A stretch of 64,000 bases of DNA from assembly GCF_007922615.2 (NCBI RefSeq), contig NZ_CP042301.2:1488001-1552000 (forward strand), given 5' to 3'. Position numbers and translations under genes: made by a program. The stretch is from Nitratireductor mangrovi. Its GTDB lineage: Bacteria; Pseudomonadota; Alphaproteobacteria; Rhizobiales; Rhizobiaceae. Positions 53,864-62,069 of this stretch are shown here, piece after piece. The notes below the pieces were generated by a model. It was given only the letters and a program-made list of their open reading frames with translations, was not told the DNA's origin and searched no databases. Numbering within the stretch: the stretch's first letter is position 1; each line of letters begins with the position of its first letter.

Positions 53864-54775
53864 TCAGTGGCCGTTCCCGCCGGGATTCGTGGCGCTGATC
53901 ACCCAGGACGAACTCGGCATGACGATGCCCTCGGCCGAACTCGTCTGGGCGCGGATCGCCTCCGCCAGCGCCGCCTCGATCTCGGACCGCCGCGCCTCGG
54001 CCGCGTCTCCGGCCTCACGGAAGACTTCGCCGGCAGGGCCGATAGCCAGCTGAAACGCTACTGCATCGCGGACGTCGTGGCCGACGAGCACGGGCGCGTC
54101 GACGCGTTCGAAGGTGATGTCGTCGTAGCCGGCGATCTCCATCATCTTGCGCACCATCGGCTCGTCCGCCATCGAGAAAGGGCCCGGTCCACAGGTTCGC
54201 GCGTCGTCGCCCGGCGCGGGCAGGAAGCGCAGGACGACATCCTTGGCCATGGACAGCCAAGGATTGTCGGCCGAATTGCGCCATACGATGTGAGTCATCC
54301 GGCCGCCCGGTCGCAGCGCGCGGCGCATGTTGCGCAGGCCCGACACCGGGTTGGCGAAGAACATGGTGCCGAAGCGGGCGAAGACGAAGTCGAAGGCGCC
54401 CTCGGGAAGCGCGACCTCGGCATCGCCCCGCATGAAGCTGAGGTTGTCGATGCGAGCCTGTTCACGGTCGGCATCGGCGGCGGCAAGGAAGGCGTCGCAG
54501 CAATCGATTCCCACGACCTCGCCTTCTGGGCCGACGATGCGCGCGAGTTTGATCGCGGTGTCGCCGAAGCCGCAGCCGACGTCGAGCACCCGGTCCCCCT
54601 CGCGCACCGGGAGCTTGGGGAAAACCGCCTCGCTGTGATGCGTCAGGCCGTCGACGAGGATGTGGCGGAACCGGATGAACTTGGGTGCGAGCACCTCGTT
54701 CCAGAACTGCACGAACTCAGTGTCGTCTTGCGGCGCAACTGCAGGCGTGGCGGAGGTTTGGTCGAGCGTGGGCAT
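53864..54775 (-). CDS. Class I SAM-dependent methyltransferase
   Basis: This is a 303-residue methyltransferase of the UbiE/Methyltransf_25 type. Motif I is VLDVGCGFGDTAIKLARIVG (about 64-83), the acidic loop is VVGIDCCDAF, motif II is GAFDFVFARFGTMFF and post-motif II ALRPGGRMTHIVW. The start at 54775 has GGAGG eight bases upstream. The substrate is not apparent; the large C-terminal cap (VGHDVRDAVAFQLAIGPAGE) suggests a small organic substrate. It is divergent from the cupin/DsrE operon across a 318-bp gap. Confidence 0.85.
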   Translation of the reverse strand: MPTLDQTSATPAVAPQDDTEFVQFWNEVLAPKFIRFRHILVDGLTHHSEAVFPKLPVREGDRVLDVGCGFGDTAIKLARIVGPEGEVVGIDCCDAFLAAADADREQARIDNLSFMRGDAEVALPEGAFDFVFARFGTMFFANPVSGLRNMRRALRPGGRMTHIVWRNSADNPWLSMAKDVVLRFLPAPGDDARTCGPGPFSMADEPMVRKMMEIAGYDDITFERVDAPVLVGHDVRDAVAFQLAIGPAGEVFREAGDAAEARRSEIEAALAEAIRAQTSSAEGIVMPSSSWVISATNPGGNGH

Positions 54776-55093
54776 GCGTGCCTCCATTTGTGGTTTTTGG
54801 AAACTTCCGGGTCCGAAGCATAGGTGCGGTGCCGGTTCGATGCTTGAGCGTTTCCTGACGGTTCCGTGGGGCTTTCGTGTCCTGGCGTCGCCGCCCGCAG
54901 ATGGCAGTAGCCGCCGCATCAGGCCGGACCTCGCGAATGCAGAAAACCGTCACGCAAGAAGCAGGAAATCCTCAAGCATGCCGGGTGCGGGTTCTTTAGG
55001 CTCGTCATCGACGGCTTGGTTCCGACCAAACACAGATGTGACCGGGCCGGATCGCGCCCACTCTGGCGCGTGCCATAGAGAGGAGAGATCGAA
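54776..55093. promoter_or_regulatory. Divergent intergenic region, methyltransferase versus cupin operon
   Basis: This 318-bp gap has no supported gene. It must hold the promoters of both the methyltransferase gene and the cupin operon. The cupin start is preceded by AGAGAGGAG-type ribosome-site sequence. No palindrome strong enough to call an operator was seen. Confidence 0.4.
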
Positions 55094-55567
55094 ATGACCC
55101 GCCACCAAATGCCATTTGCCTCTGCCGCCATCGCGACCGCCATGCTTGCCGCGCCTGTCGCGTTGGCGGAAGACGATCACGTGCTGATCGAAAGCGACGC
55201 GTTCGAGTATCAAGCCGGTCCCGCCTCGATCGACGAGGGGGCGGAATTCGCGGTCCTCTACGGAGACCCCGGTTCGGACGGCGTCTTCGCCATGCGGCTG
55301 AGGCTGCCCGACGGCTTCCACATCGCGCCCCACCAACACACCCAGCCCGAGATCGTGACGGTGATCTCCGGCACGTTCCGGCTGGGCATGGGCGAGGAGG
55401 CAGACCCCGAGGCCACGACCGCGCTCGAGCCCGGTGGCTTCTTCGCCTATCCGCCGGGCATGGTGCACTACGCCTATGCCGAGGGCGAGACCGTGATCCA
55501 GCTCAACAGCACCGGACCATGGACAATCACCTATGTCCGCGACGAGGACGACCCGAGGACGCAATGA
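55094..55567 (+). CDS. Secreted cupin-domain protein
   Basis: This is a 157-residue single cupin with a signal peptide (MTRHQMPFASAAIATAMLAA, cleavage near ALAED). Cupin motif 1 is DGFHIAPHQHTQPEIVTVISG (in parts; His, His, Glu metal ligands, about 74-95), and motif 2 is FFAYPPGMVHYAYAEGE (His ligand). It is periplasmic. It overlaps the next gene by an ATGA, so it is translationally coupled with a small membrane protein. The role is unknown. Confidence 0.85.
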   Translation: MTRHQMPFASAAIATAMLAAPVALAEDDHVLIESDAFEYQAGPASIDEGAEFAVLYGDPGSDGVFAMRLRLPDGFHIAPHQHTQPEIVTVISGTFRLGMGEEADPEATTALEPGGFFAYPPGMVHYAYAEGETVIQLNSTGPWTITYVRDEDDPRTQ

Positions 55568-55968
55568 GCGGCGCCATGAGACCCGAGGCCGGACCAAACT
55601 CGCTCGCCGCGGGCGCCACGGCGCTCGCGGTCGCCGCCTGCTACGGCACGATGCTGATCGTGGCGGCGCTCGCCTCGCTCGGCATCGCCGTGGCGATCCA
55701 TGACGGCGTCTGGGCCGGAGCCGTGAGCCTGTTCGCCGTTCTCGCCTGGGCCAGTGTGCTCATTGGGTATCGGCGCTACCGCATTCTCTGGCCGGCGGCG
55801 CTCGCCACCCTCGGAGCCGCCGCCGTGCTCTGGGCGATGTTCGGATCCTATCACTGGCTGACGGAGCTCGTCGGCCTCGCCGCCCTGGCGCTCGCCGCGG
55901 CCTGGGATTGGCGGCTCAAGAAAAACGCGCGCAGCAAGGAGACCAAGAATGCCGGAAGCTCAGCGTGA
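55564..55968 (+). CDS. Small four-helix membrane protein
   Basis: This 134-residue protein has four hydrophobic helices (about 14-40, 44-62, 68-90, 95-110) and a basic C-terminus (RLKKNARSKETK). Its size and topology recall MerC-like proteins, but the paired cysteines of MerC are absent, so that assignment is not made. It overlaps the cupin gene by 4 bp and the DsrE gene by 20 bp, which makes a tight three-gene unit. Confidence 0.7.
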   Translation: MSGAMRPEAGPNSLAAGATALAVAACYGTMLIVAALASLGIAVAIHDGVWAGAVSLFAVLAWASVLIGYRRYRILWPAALATLGAAAVLWAMFGSYHWLTELVGLAALALAAAWDWRLKKNARSKETKNAGSSA

Positions 55969-56317
55969 CCTCGTTGTGGTAATGACACATGGACCGGACG
56001 AGGAACTCTCCTCCGTCGCGTTCACCATCGCCAATGGAGGGATGACCGCCGGACTGAACGTGTCGATCTTTCTGACCAGTTCGGCGGTGGACGCCGTACG
56101 CCGCAAGGCGACGGACATGACGCACGTCAAGCCGCTCGAGCCACTGGCCGGGTTGGTCGACGATTTCCTGAAGCGCGGGGGCACCTTGTGGGCATGCGCG
56201 CCCTGCGTGAAGGCGCGGGGATACGAAGAGGGCGACCTGATAGAGGGAGTCGTCGTCACCGGCGCCAGCCCGATGCACGAACGCATCAAGGCGGGCGCCG
56301 GGACGCTGAGTTTCTAG
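55949..56317 (+). CDS. DsrE family protein
   Basis: This is a 122-residue cytosolic DsrE/TusD-like protein. It has the Rossmann-like pattern of the family (DLVVVMTHGPDEELSSVAFT; GLNVSIFLTSSAVDAVRRKA) and the conserved cysteine motif GGTLWACAPCVKARGY (about 78-93), where sulfur-transfer relatives keep the catalytic Cys. AAGGAG precedes the ATG at 55949. The C-terminal part is GVVVTGASPMHERIK. Role in sulfur relay or redox sensing is possible but unproven. Confidence 0.83.
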   Translation: MPEAQRDLVVVMTHGPDEELSSVAFTIANGGMTAGLNVSIFLTSSAVDAVRRKATDMTHVKPLEPLAGLVDDFLKRGGTLWACAPCVKARGYEEGDLIEGVVVTGASPMHERIKAGAGTLSF

Positions 56318-56393
56318 CCGGCCGCCACCATGCGGGGTTGAGCTTGGCGGGCGGAGTTGGCTACCCGGCTCAGGCAGGGTGTTCTGGACTGAG

Positions 56394-57060
56394 CTACGAT
56401 GGCCGCTCGTCCGCCTCGACGAACGCCGCCGGTTGCATCGCGCGCCGATCGATCTCCAGACGGAACAGATCAGGCCGTCCGTAGTGGCCGGCGACGTCGA
56501 GCGATTTTCGCGCGCTGCGCGCTGCCTCGGCGTCGATCGTCGCGTAGAGGATGCCCTTCTCCCGGTGGAGCGGCCCGGCGACCACGCCGCCGAACGGCTT
56601 GATGACGACGGCATCGCCGGGATTGATCCATTCGTCATCCGTGAACAGCGTGTCGCGCTCGGGAAAGCTGTCGGGAATGTCCGAGCCGGCGAGCGCGGTG
56701 GCGGTGCCGAGCACCCAGCAGCCGCCCTCGCGCGCGATGTGATTCGTGGTGGCGAGCCATGTCTCGCCGCTGTCCCAGGTCGGGGCAATGTAGATGTCGA
56801 GGTTCTGGGCGTAGAGCGCGAAGCGGGCGAGCGGCATGTAGCTCTCCCAGCAGATCAGGCAGCCGATGCGCCCGACCGGCGTATCGACCACACGCAGGCC
56901 GCGGGCGTCGCCCATGCCCCAGACCATGCGCTCGGGATTGGTCGGCATCAGCTTGCGGTGCCGGTTGAGGATGGCGCCGTCGGGCCCGACCACGACGACG
57001 GTGTTGAACAGGGTCGAGCCGCTGAATTCGGAATCGATCTCGTGCATTCCCATGACGACG
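56394..57060 (-). pseudogene. Nitrilase, C-terminal two-thirds
   Basis: It encodes the central and C-terminal part of a carbon-nitrogen hydrolase of the nitrilase branch: VVMGMHEIDSEFSGSTLFNT, the catalytic Lys in NRHRKLMPTNPERM and the catalytic Cys in GCLICWESYMPLARFALYAQ, ending EADERPS. The N-terminal third with the catalytic Glu is missing. At about 57060 the sequence switches to a phage-type nuclease gene in another frame on the same strand. Not expected to be active. Confidence 0.82.
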
Positions 57061-57704
57061 GTCGAAGAAGTCGGGCGTGGTGGCGACGCGCGGCAGCAGC
57101 TCGCCCGCATCGGTCGCCTGCAGGATCCGCACGCCCCGGTCGGACATGCGCTGCGCGAGATCGGCGTCGAAGGCGACCTGCTCGTGGTGGAGCTCGGCGG
57201 TGTCCTTGTTGATCGCGGTGAACACGGCGGGCGCGGCGCTGATGCCAGGCACGCTGGTTTCCATGTAGGCCTGATAGAGCGCGATCTGGGCGGCGTAGAC
57301 CGGCTTCGACTTGGTCACGCCGTCCTTGACGCAGGCGCGCCAGTTCTTCGCGTTCATCGTCTTGCATTCCCAGAGCGCGGGAACGGCCAGACCGAAGCCT
57401 TCGGGCCCGGCGGCGACGATGCCGTCGACATGACCGCGGATGCGCCCGCCCGCGACGGAGAAGCCGAACTGGCCGCCATCGGGCCGGTTGCCCTTGCGCG
57501 TGTAGAGGTCGAAGCCCGCGCCGCGCAGCCAGGCGACGGCCAGATCCTCGAGCGCATGGCCGATGGCGAAGATGCGCAGCGACTGGCCGCTGAAGTCCTG
57601 GCCCTCGTCCTTCGGCGTCGCCGTGAACTCGAACTGCAGGGCACGCTCGCAGGCATGGCCGAGACGCGAGCCGCGAGATAATCTGCCACGTGGCTGAACC
57701 CCAT
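57056..57704 (-). pseudogene. Phage-type PD-(D/E)XK nuclease remnant
   Basis: It begins MGFSHVADYLA at 57704; one base appears lost near 57675, after which the homologous frame continues SRLGHACERALQFEFTATPK. GHVDGIVAAGPEGF, ALWECKTMNAKNWRAC (the D...ExK core) and KPVYAAQIALYQAYMETSVP follow. This is the organisation of RecB/YqaJ-like nucleases of prophages and integrative elements. It stops at TTPDFF, before the usual C-terminal cysteines, where the nitrilase fragment begins. Both the frameshift and the truncation mark it as a pseudogene. Confidence 0.72.
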
Positions 57705-58006
57705 CACGGGGCAGCCTTCTTCGAGCTCCTCGAGAAGGTGATGCCCGATTGGGAGCGTCAGAAGCAGCGGTTGGAACGAGCCTTGGCCTGACTTCCGAGC
57801 CCGGTCGCGGCAGGTGCAGACGCGACTCCAATCCAAACAGTTTCTTTAGCGGGATTTTCCCTCATCAAAACAAAGGCGTACAGGAAATTTACCAAATCGG
57901 CGCAGTCATAAGGTCGGGAGAAAATCGGCCCTGAGAGACCGCTTCCGGCCCGCTTGGCGAAGGGGACAGTGCTCAGCCCCACCCGCATAACCCTCGAAAA
58001 CAACGG

Positions 58007-58028
58007 AAAAATCCGGCCGCGGCCGGAT
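58007..58028 (-). terminator. Intrinsic terminator downstream of the amidase gene
   Basis: ATCCGGCCG-CGGCCGGAT (58011-58028) is a perfect 18-base palindrome. On the minus strand it is followed by TTTTT within ATTTTTCC. It lies 106 bp past the amidase stop and would end the binding-protein/RraA/amidase run. With no loop bases at its centre, a few pairs must open to form the hairpin. Confidence 0.6.
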
Positions 58029-58054
58029 CGGGAGAACGCTTTCGAGTGGGCAGG

Positions 58055-58091
58055 TGGCGGAGGGGAGGGGTCTGACGTCCAACCTTCTCCA
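58055..58091 (+). repeat. Imperfect 37-bp intergenic repeat, copy 2
   Basis: It shares 31 of 37 positions with 49111-49147 in the same orientation, with identical ends TGGCGGAGGG and TCCAACCTTCTCCA. Confidence 0.45.
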
Positions 58092-58133
58092 GCCCCACAA
58101 CCTCCGTTGGAAATGCTTGGAGGGATCGAACAA

Positions 58134-59576
58134 TCAGGAGGGCTGGAAAGGGCTCTCTACGACACGTTCGACCGAGCGTCCGATCGACAGTAGCCGCATG
58201 TCCTGTCCGACCCGGGTGAAGAGCGATATTCCGAATCGGGAACCGTTAGGGTGCCACCCGATCGGTATCGATAGCGCTGGAGCGCCAGCCTTGCCCGTCA
58301 ACTTGGCCGCCACGCCCATCGGCGCGATCAAGATGTCGGCCGCGCCCGCAGCAAGAGCTGCATCAATGCCCTCCGTCGTGGCCAAACGGACGTCGTTGAG
58401 GCGGTCGACGCGGTAAGCAGGGTCTTCGAGACCGCTGGTCGCCTCGGCCGCCAATAGCAATGATTGGCCGTAGGGAATGGCTTCGGGATGCGCTTCGTTC
58501 CAGGCGATGATATCGGCGAGCGACGCCATGCCGCAAGGAGCGCGGTGTTCCTGAAGGAACTCGCCGATCGCTTGCTTGAACTCGGTGCGAAAGACAGACG
58601 AGCGTAGCGGTGCCAATTCCGGGGCGCTGGGAACGTCGCAGGGATCTATTATGCGGGCACCGGCCTTGGCCAGCGCACTCAGCACCTTGTCGAACATGCC
58701 CTGTGTCGCGTCGTCCTCGATCATGTCGGCCATTGCGGTCCGCGGCACGCCGATTGTCGCGTAACGCAGGTCGGCGGTCTTCGGCATTTCGAGCGCCGGC
58801 ACGCCGCGCAAATAACTGATGCTGTCGCGAGCATCCGAGCCCGACATGATTGCGGCGACGACGATTGCGTCCTCGACTGTGCGCGCGAACGGACCGATGC
58901 TGTCCTGACTTGGAACTAGCGGGGCGACGCCGGCGCGGCTCACAAGCCCCACGGTTGGTTTGAAGCCAACGATCCCGGTCGCGGAGGCCGGCGATTGAAT
59001 AGAATTCTGCGATTCACCGCCGATGGCGAAAGGAGCGAAAGCCGCCGCTACCGAAGCAGCCGAGCCGACACTCGATCCTTGGCCGCGGTCGAAGCGCGGC
59101 CCACGCGGATTGCGGACGACACCGCCGGCGCCGCTGAATTCCGAGGGCATAATGTCGGATGCATAGTCGGCGAACTCGGTCATGTTGGCCTTCCCGAGTA
59201 CGAGCGCCCCGGCCCGTTTCAGACGGGCAACGATGGTCGCATCGCGACGCGGCAGGAAGTCCTTCAGCGCCCGTGCGCCGATTGTCGTCGCCATGCCGTC
59301 GGCCGTCGTCACGTTGTCCTTCAACACGACCGGCACACCAACCAGCGGCTCATCGTTCGCTCGACCCGACGCGAGGCGCCGGTCAGCCAGATCAGCGTCT
59401 TCGAGTACCCGCGGTGCGACCTCGCGGATAGCGTTGATTGCATCCCCACTCCCGTTTCGCGCCCTGATGCGCGTCAGGTACCACTCGACGGCCTCACGTA
59501 CGGACAGGCGCTTCTCACGATAGGAGCGGGTTAGCTCGGTGACGGATCCGGAAGCGAGGATCTGCTCAACGTCCAT
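58134..59576 (-). CDS. Amidase signature family enzyme
   Basis: This is a 480-residue amidase with the Ser-cisSer-Lys triad: Lys86 in GVPVVLKDNVT, cis-Ser near 168 in GQGSSVGSAASVAAAFA, and the nucleophile Ser192 in GGESQNSIQSPASATGIVGF, where the usual GGSI/R context is changed to QNSIQ. IVGFKPTVGLVSRAGV and SIGPFARTVEDA follow as in the family. It hydrolyses a carboxamide; the substrate is not evident. It is the third gene of a minus-strand run after an ABC binding protein and an RraA-like enzyme, which suggests an imported amide or lactam. Confidence 0.9.
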   Translation of the reverse strand: MDVEQILASGSVTELTRSYREKRLSVREAVEWYLTRIRARNGSGDAINAIREVAPRVLEDADLADRRLASGRANDEPLVGVPVVLKDNVTTADGMATTIGARALKDFLPRRDATIVARLKRAGALVLGKANMTEFADYASDIMPSEFSGAGGVVRNPRGPRFDRGQGSSVGSAASVAAAFAPFAIGGESQNSIQSPASATGIVGFKPTVGLVSRAGVAPLVPSQDSIGPFARTVEDAIVVAAIMSGSDARDSISYLRGVPALEMPKTADLRYATIGVPRTAMADMIEDDATQGMFDKVLSALAKAGARIIDPCDVPSAPELAPLRSSVFRTEFKQAIGEFLQEHRAPCGMASLADIIAWNEAHPEAIPYGQSLLLAAEATSGLEDPAYRVDRLNDVRLATTEGIDAALAAGAADILIAPMGVAAKLTGKAGAPALSIPIGWHPNGSRFGISLFTRVGQDMRLLSIGRSVERVVESPFQPS

Positions 59577-59684
59577 GCGTAAGGCTCCGTGTGGGCTGTG
59601 CGCGAGCGCGGGAGCCGGCCCCGGGAGGAAAGGGGCCGGCTCGGGGAGGTCGAACCTGTCGGAGCGGGTTCGAGCGACGCGGCG

Positions 59685-60374
59685 TTAGTCGATGAAGGCG
59701 CAGCCCTGGTCTGTGACGACCTTCCTGGCGTTGGCCATGCCCGGGAATTGACCGGCGGCCAGCAACGGACCCCATTCGACGTGCTTGCCATGTAGTTCGA
59801 CCACCTTGTCGACAACGTACGGCGCGTCGGCAGCTTGCACGCAGGCAACGCCGTTGGTGTCCGCCACGATTATGCTGCCGGGGAAGACGACCACGCCACC
59901 GCAGGCGATCGGCACATTCACCTCTCCCGGCGCATCCGCCAAACATGCGTTCGGCACAACGCCACGGGCAAAAATTGGGAAGCCCGATTCAGCAATTTCG
60001 TCCGCGTCTCGGACATAGCCATCAACAACCATCGCCGCCACCCCGTGCTTCTGCATGCCACCGGCCAGCAGGCCGCCGAACATGGCGAAGTCGGCGCTGC
60101 CACGACTAGATACAACAAGCACGTCACCTTTGCGCAACTGCGCCATCGCCATCTTGAGCATGTTCACTCCGCCCAGCGGCAGCGAAACGGTGATCGCCGT
60201 CCCTGCGACACGGCCCGGCACATTGCCGATGCGGTGCAGGCCGCGCATTGTCGCCGCCTGGCGAGTGACGTCGGCGATGTCAGCAGTGTCACACTCAGCC
60301 AGCCGCTTCACGAGGGCGGCCGGCGCGCGCTCGACCTTCTCGTAGACCCTGAAACCGATGCTCATGGAATTCAC
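59685..60374 (-). CDS. RraA-like protein (4-hydroxy-4-methyl-2-oxoglutarate aldolase / oxaloacetate decarboxylase family)
   Basis: This is a 229-residue RraA-fold protein. The family motif ADFAMFGGLLAGGMQKHGVA and VVDGYVRDADEI (about 93-125) keeps the Gly-Gly-Leu-Leu and Arg-Asp residues used by HMG aldolases and related decarboxylases, so an enzymatic role is more likely than RNase E inhibition. It starts with GTG at 60374 overlapping the binding-protein stop by 4 bp; an in-frame ATG at 60365 is an alternative. It is clearly distinct from the galC product at 42.3 kb. Confidence 0.82.
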   Translation of the reverse strand: MNSMSIGFRVYEKVERAPAALVKRLAECDTADIADVTRQAATMRGLHRIGNVPGRVAGTAITVSLPLGGVNMLKMAMAQLRKGDVLVVSSRGSADFAMFGGLLAGGMQKHGVAAMVVDGYVRDADEIAESGFPIFARGVVPNACLADAPGEVNVPIACGGVVVFPGSIIVADTNGVACVQAADAPYVVDKVVELHGKHVEWGPLLAAGQFPGMANARKVVTDQGCAFID

Positions 60375-61909
60375 CGCACCGATGCCGCGCCGAAGTCGTA
60401 GTTCTGGTCGGGGCGAGGGTCCCAGTCGATCTTTTTCGACACACCGTAGCTGTCGACCAGTTGGTAAAGCGGCACCCAGTAGGCCTTGTCGACGATGACA
60501 TGCTTCTCGATTTCGGCGTAGGTCTTCTGACGGAAGTCCGTATCGGTCGTCAGATTGGCCGCCGCGCCCATCTCGTCAAGCCGCTTGTCATCAGACTCAA
60601 GGTAGCCACCATAGCGTGACGTCGAGGCGAAGTAGGCACGCGATACCAGGAAGCTTGAGTCGGCATAAATCGGCGCGTAACTCGCCAAACTCATGCCGGT
60701 GGAGTCCCCGGCACCATATTTTTGTATCATGATGCTCTGCGCGGCGCTGTCCAGATTGGCGGTGATGCCTACGGCAGCGAGCTGGGCCTGCACTGCCTGC
60801 GCCACATATGGCTCCATCACTGAACCGTCCTGCGTGAAGTGCAGGTCAATAGTGACGCCATCGGCGAAGCCCGCCTCCACAAGAAGCGCCTTGGCTTTCT
60901 CAGGATCATAAGGGATGCCCTCGAAGGAAGCCTCGTAGCCGATCTCGCCAGGCAGGAAGATACCTTTTAGCGGCACAGCGTCCTGGGCTAGCAGCGAGTT
61001 TACAATGGCGTTGCGGTCGATGGCATGGGCAATCGCCTGCCGGATCCGCACGTCGTCAGTCGGCTTGTGCTTGGCACTTACGAAGAAAAAGATGCGCCGT
61101 TGGCTCGGAATACGCTTTACCTCGGCTTCAGGCAGCGCCTCGACAAGCGGGGCGAGCGTCGGAGAAAGGTCGGCAACCACGTCGGCACTGCCGGCCTGCA
61201 GTTCCGCCACGCGAGTCATGTCGTCAGGGATGCTCCGATAGACGACCTTCGAAATCTCCGGCTTGGTCCCCCAGTAATCGGGGTTTGGCTTGAGCGTGAT
61301 CGCTACGCCCTTTTGCCAGTTGTCGAGCATAAACGGGCCGGTGCCGATCGGTGCGTTCCCAAACCCCTGCGTCTTGACCTGCGCGAAGTACGCCGGCGGA
61401 TAAACATACAGAAAGGAAAGTTGTGCGGGCACGGTGGGAAGGTTGGGTACCTTAGTGATCACATCGAAGGTCAGGTCGTCCACCACCTTGATCTCCAAGT
61501 CTCCGACGAGTGGTGGACCGGAGCGCTTGTTCTCCATGTATACGTCCTTGGTGAAACGAACAGCTTCGGCCGTCAACGGCTCACCGTTGGTGAATTCGAC
61601 GCCCGGGCGCAGATAGAATCGCCAAGAATAATCGTCCACCTGTTCCCATCTTTCTGCGAGACCTGGGTGCAGCTCGTAGTTCTTGCCGTCCCATACATAC
61701 TTGGTGATGGCTTCGACGATCTCCGAGCTGATACGCAGGGATGGACGGGCAGATTCGAAGTCCGGTTCAAGCATGTTGACTACTGCCGCCTGGACAACGT
61801 TCAGCGTGTTCTTTTCCTGGCCGAGTGCATCGCTGGTCCAAGCGGCGACAGACAGGGAAAGTGTGGATGCTGCGACGCTCAATGCTGAAAGAAAGTTTTT
61901 TCTGATCAT
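60371..61909 (-). CDS. ABC transporter substrate-binding protein, family 5 (peptide/nickel/opine type)
   Basis: This 512-residue periplasmic binding protein has the signal peptide MIRKNFLSALSVAASTLSLS with cleavage near DALGQ. SBP_bac_5 pieces are WRFYLRPGVEFTNGEPLTAEAV (in parts), PIGTGPFMLDNWQKG and IRQAIAHAIDRNAIVNSLLAQ. The C-terminus NYDFGAASVR is typical. There are no permease or ATPase genes next to it in this window. It is coupled to the RraA-like gene by a 4-bp overlap. Confidence 0.9.
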   Translation of the reverse strand: MIRKNFLSALSVAASTLSLSVAAWTSDALGQEKNTLNVVQAAVVNMLEPDFESARPSLRISSEIVEAITKYVWDGKNYELHPGLAERWEQVDDYSWRFYLRPGVEFTNGEPLTAEAVRFTKDVYMENKRSGPPLVGDLEIKVVDDLTFDVITKVPNLPTVPAQLSFLYVYPPAYFAQVKTQGFGNAPIGTGPFMLDNWQKGVAITLKPNPDYWGTKPEISKVVYRSIPDDMTRVAELQAGSADVVADLSPTLAPLVEALPEAEVKRIPSQRRIFFFVSAKHKPTDDVRIRQAIAHAIDRNAIVNSLLAQDAVPLKGIFLPGEIGYEASFEGIPYDPEKAKALLVEAGFADGVTIDLHFTQDGSVMEPYVAQAVQAQLAAVGITANLDSAAQSIMIQKYGAGDSTGMSLASYAPIYADSSFLVSRAYFASTSRYGGYLESDDKRLDEMGAAANLTTDTDFRQKTYAEIEKHVIVDKAYWVPLYQLVDSYGVSKKIDWDPRPDQNYDFGAASVR

Positions 61910-62069
61910 TGGATTGCGCTCCCCTTCAAGATGTACGCAGAGTCATCTCGCAGGGCGTAACCCCTGCCAGCGCTCGCGGGACGGTCTTTGGCGTACGGTG
62001 GATGATAGGGGGCGCGATCCGGATTCGTTCATATGGATTGAAGCTGGCAGGTATATCAATAAATTCTGG

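Larger units (their letters stand above)
57705..58133. other. Gap holding a terminator and a dispersed repeat
   Basis: No gene is supported in this 429-bp stretch. It holds the GC-rich palindrome at 58011-58028, described as the amidase terminator, and a 37-bp motif (58055-58091) that recurs at 49111. A minus-strand frame of 75 codons (57906-58133) covers both and is probably a chance frame over a repeat. Confidence 0.5.

Noticed and set aside
55564..55968. MerC mercury transporter
   Set aside because: Size and topology are similar, but the essential cysteine pairs are missing and there are no other mer genes.
57906..58133. 75-codon minus-strand frame
   Set aside because: It runs over a terminator-like palindrome and a dispersed repeat; there is no ribosome site. 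Annotated as repeat and terminator instead.
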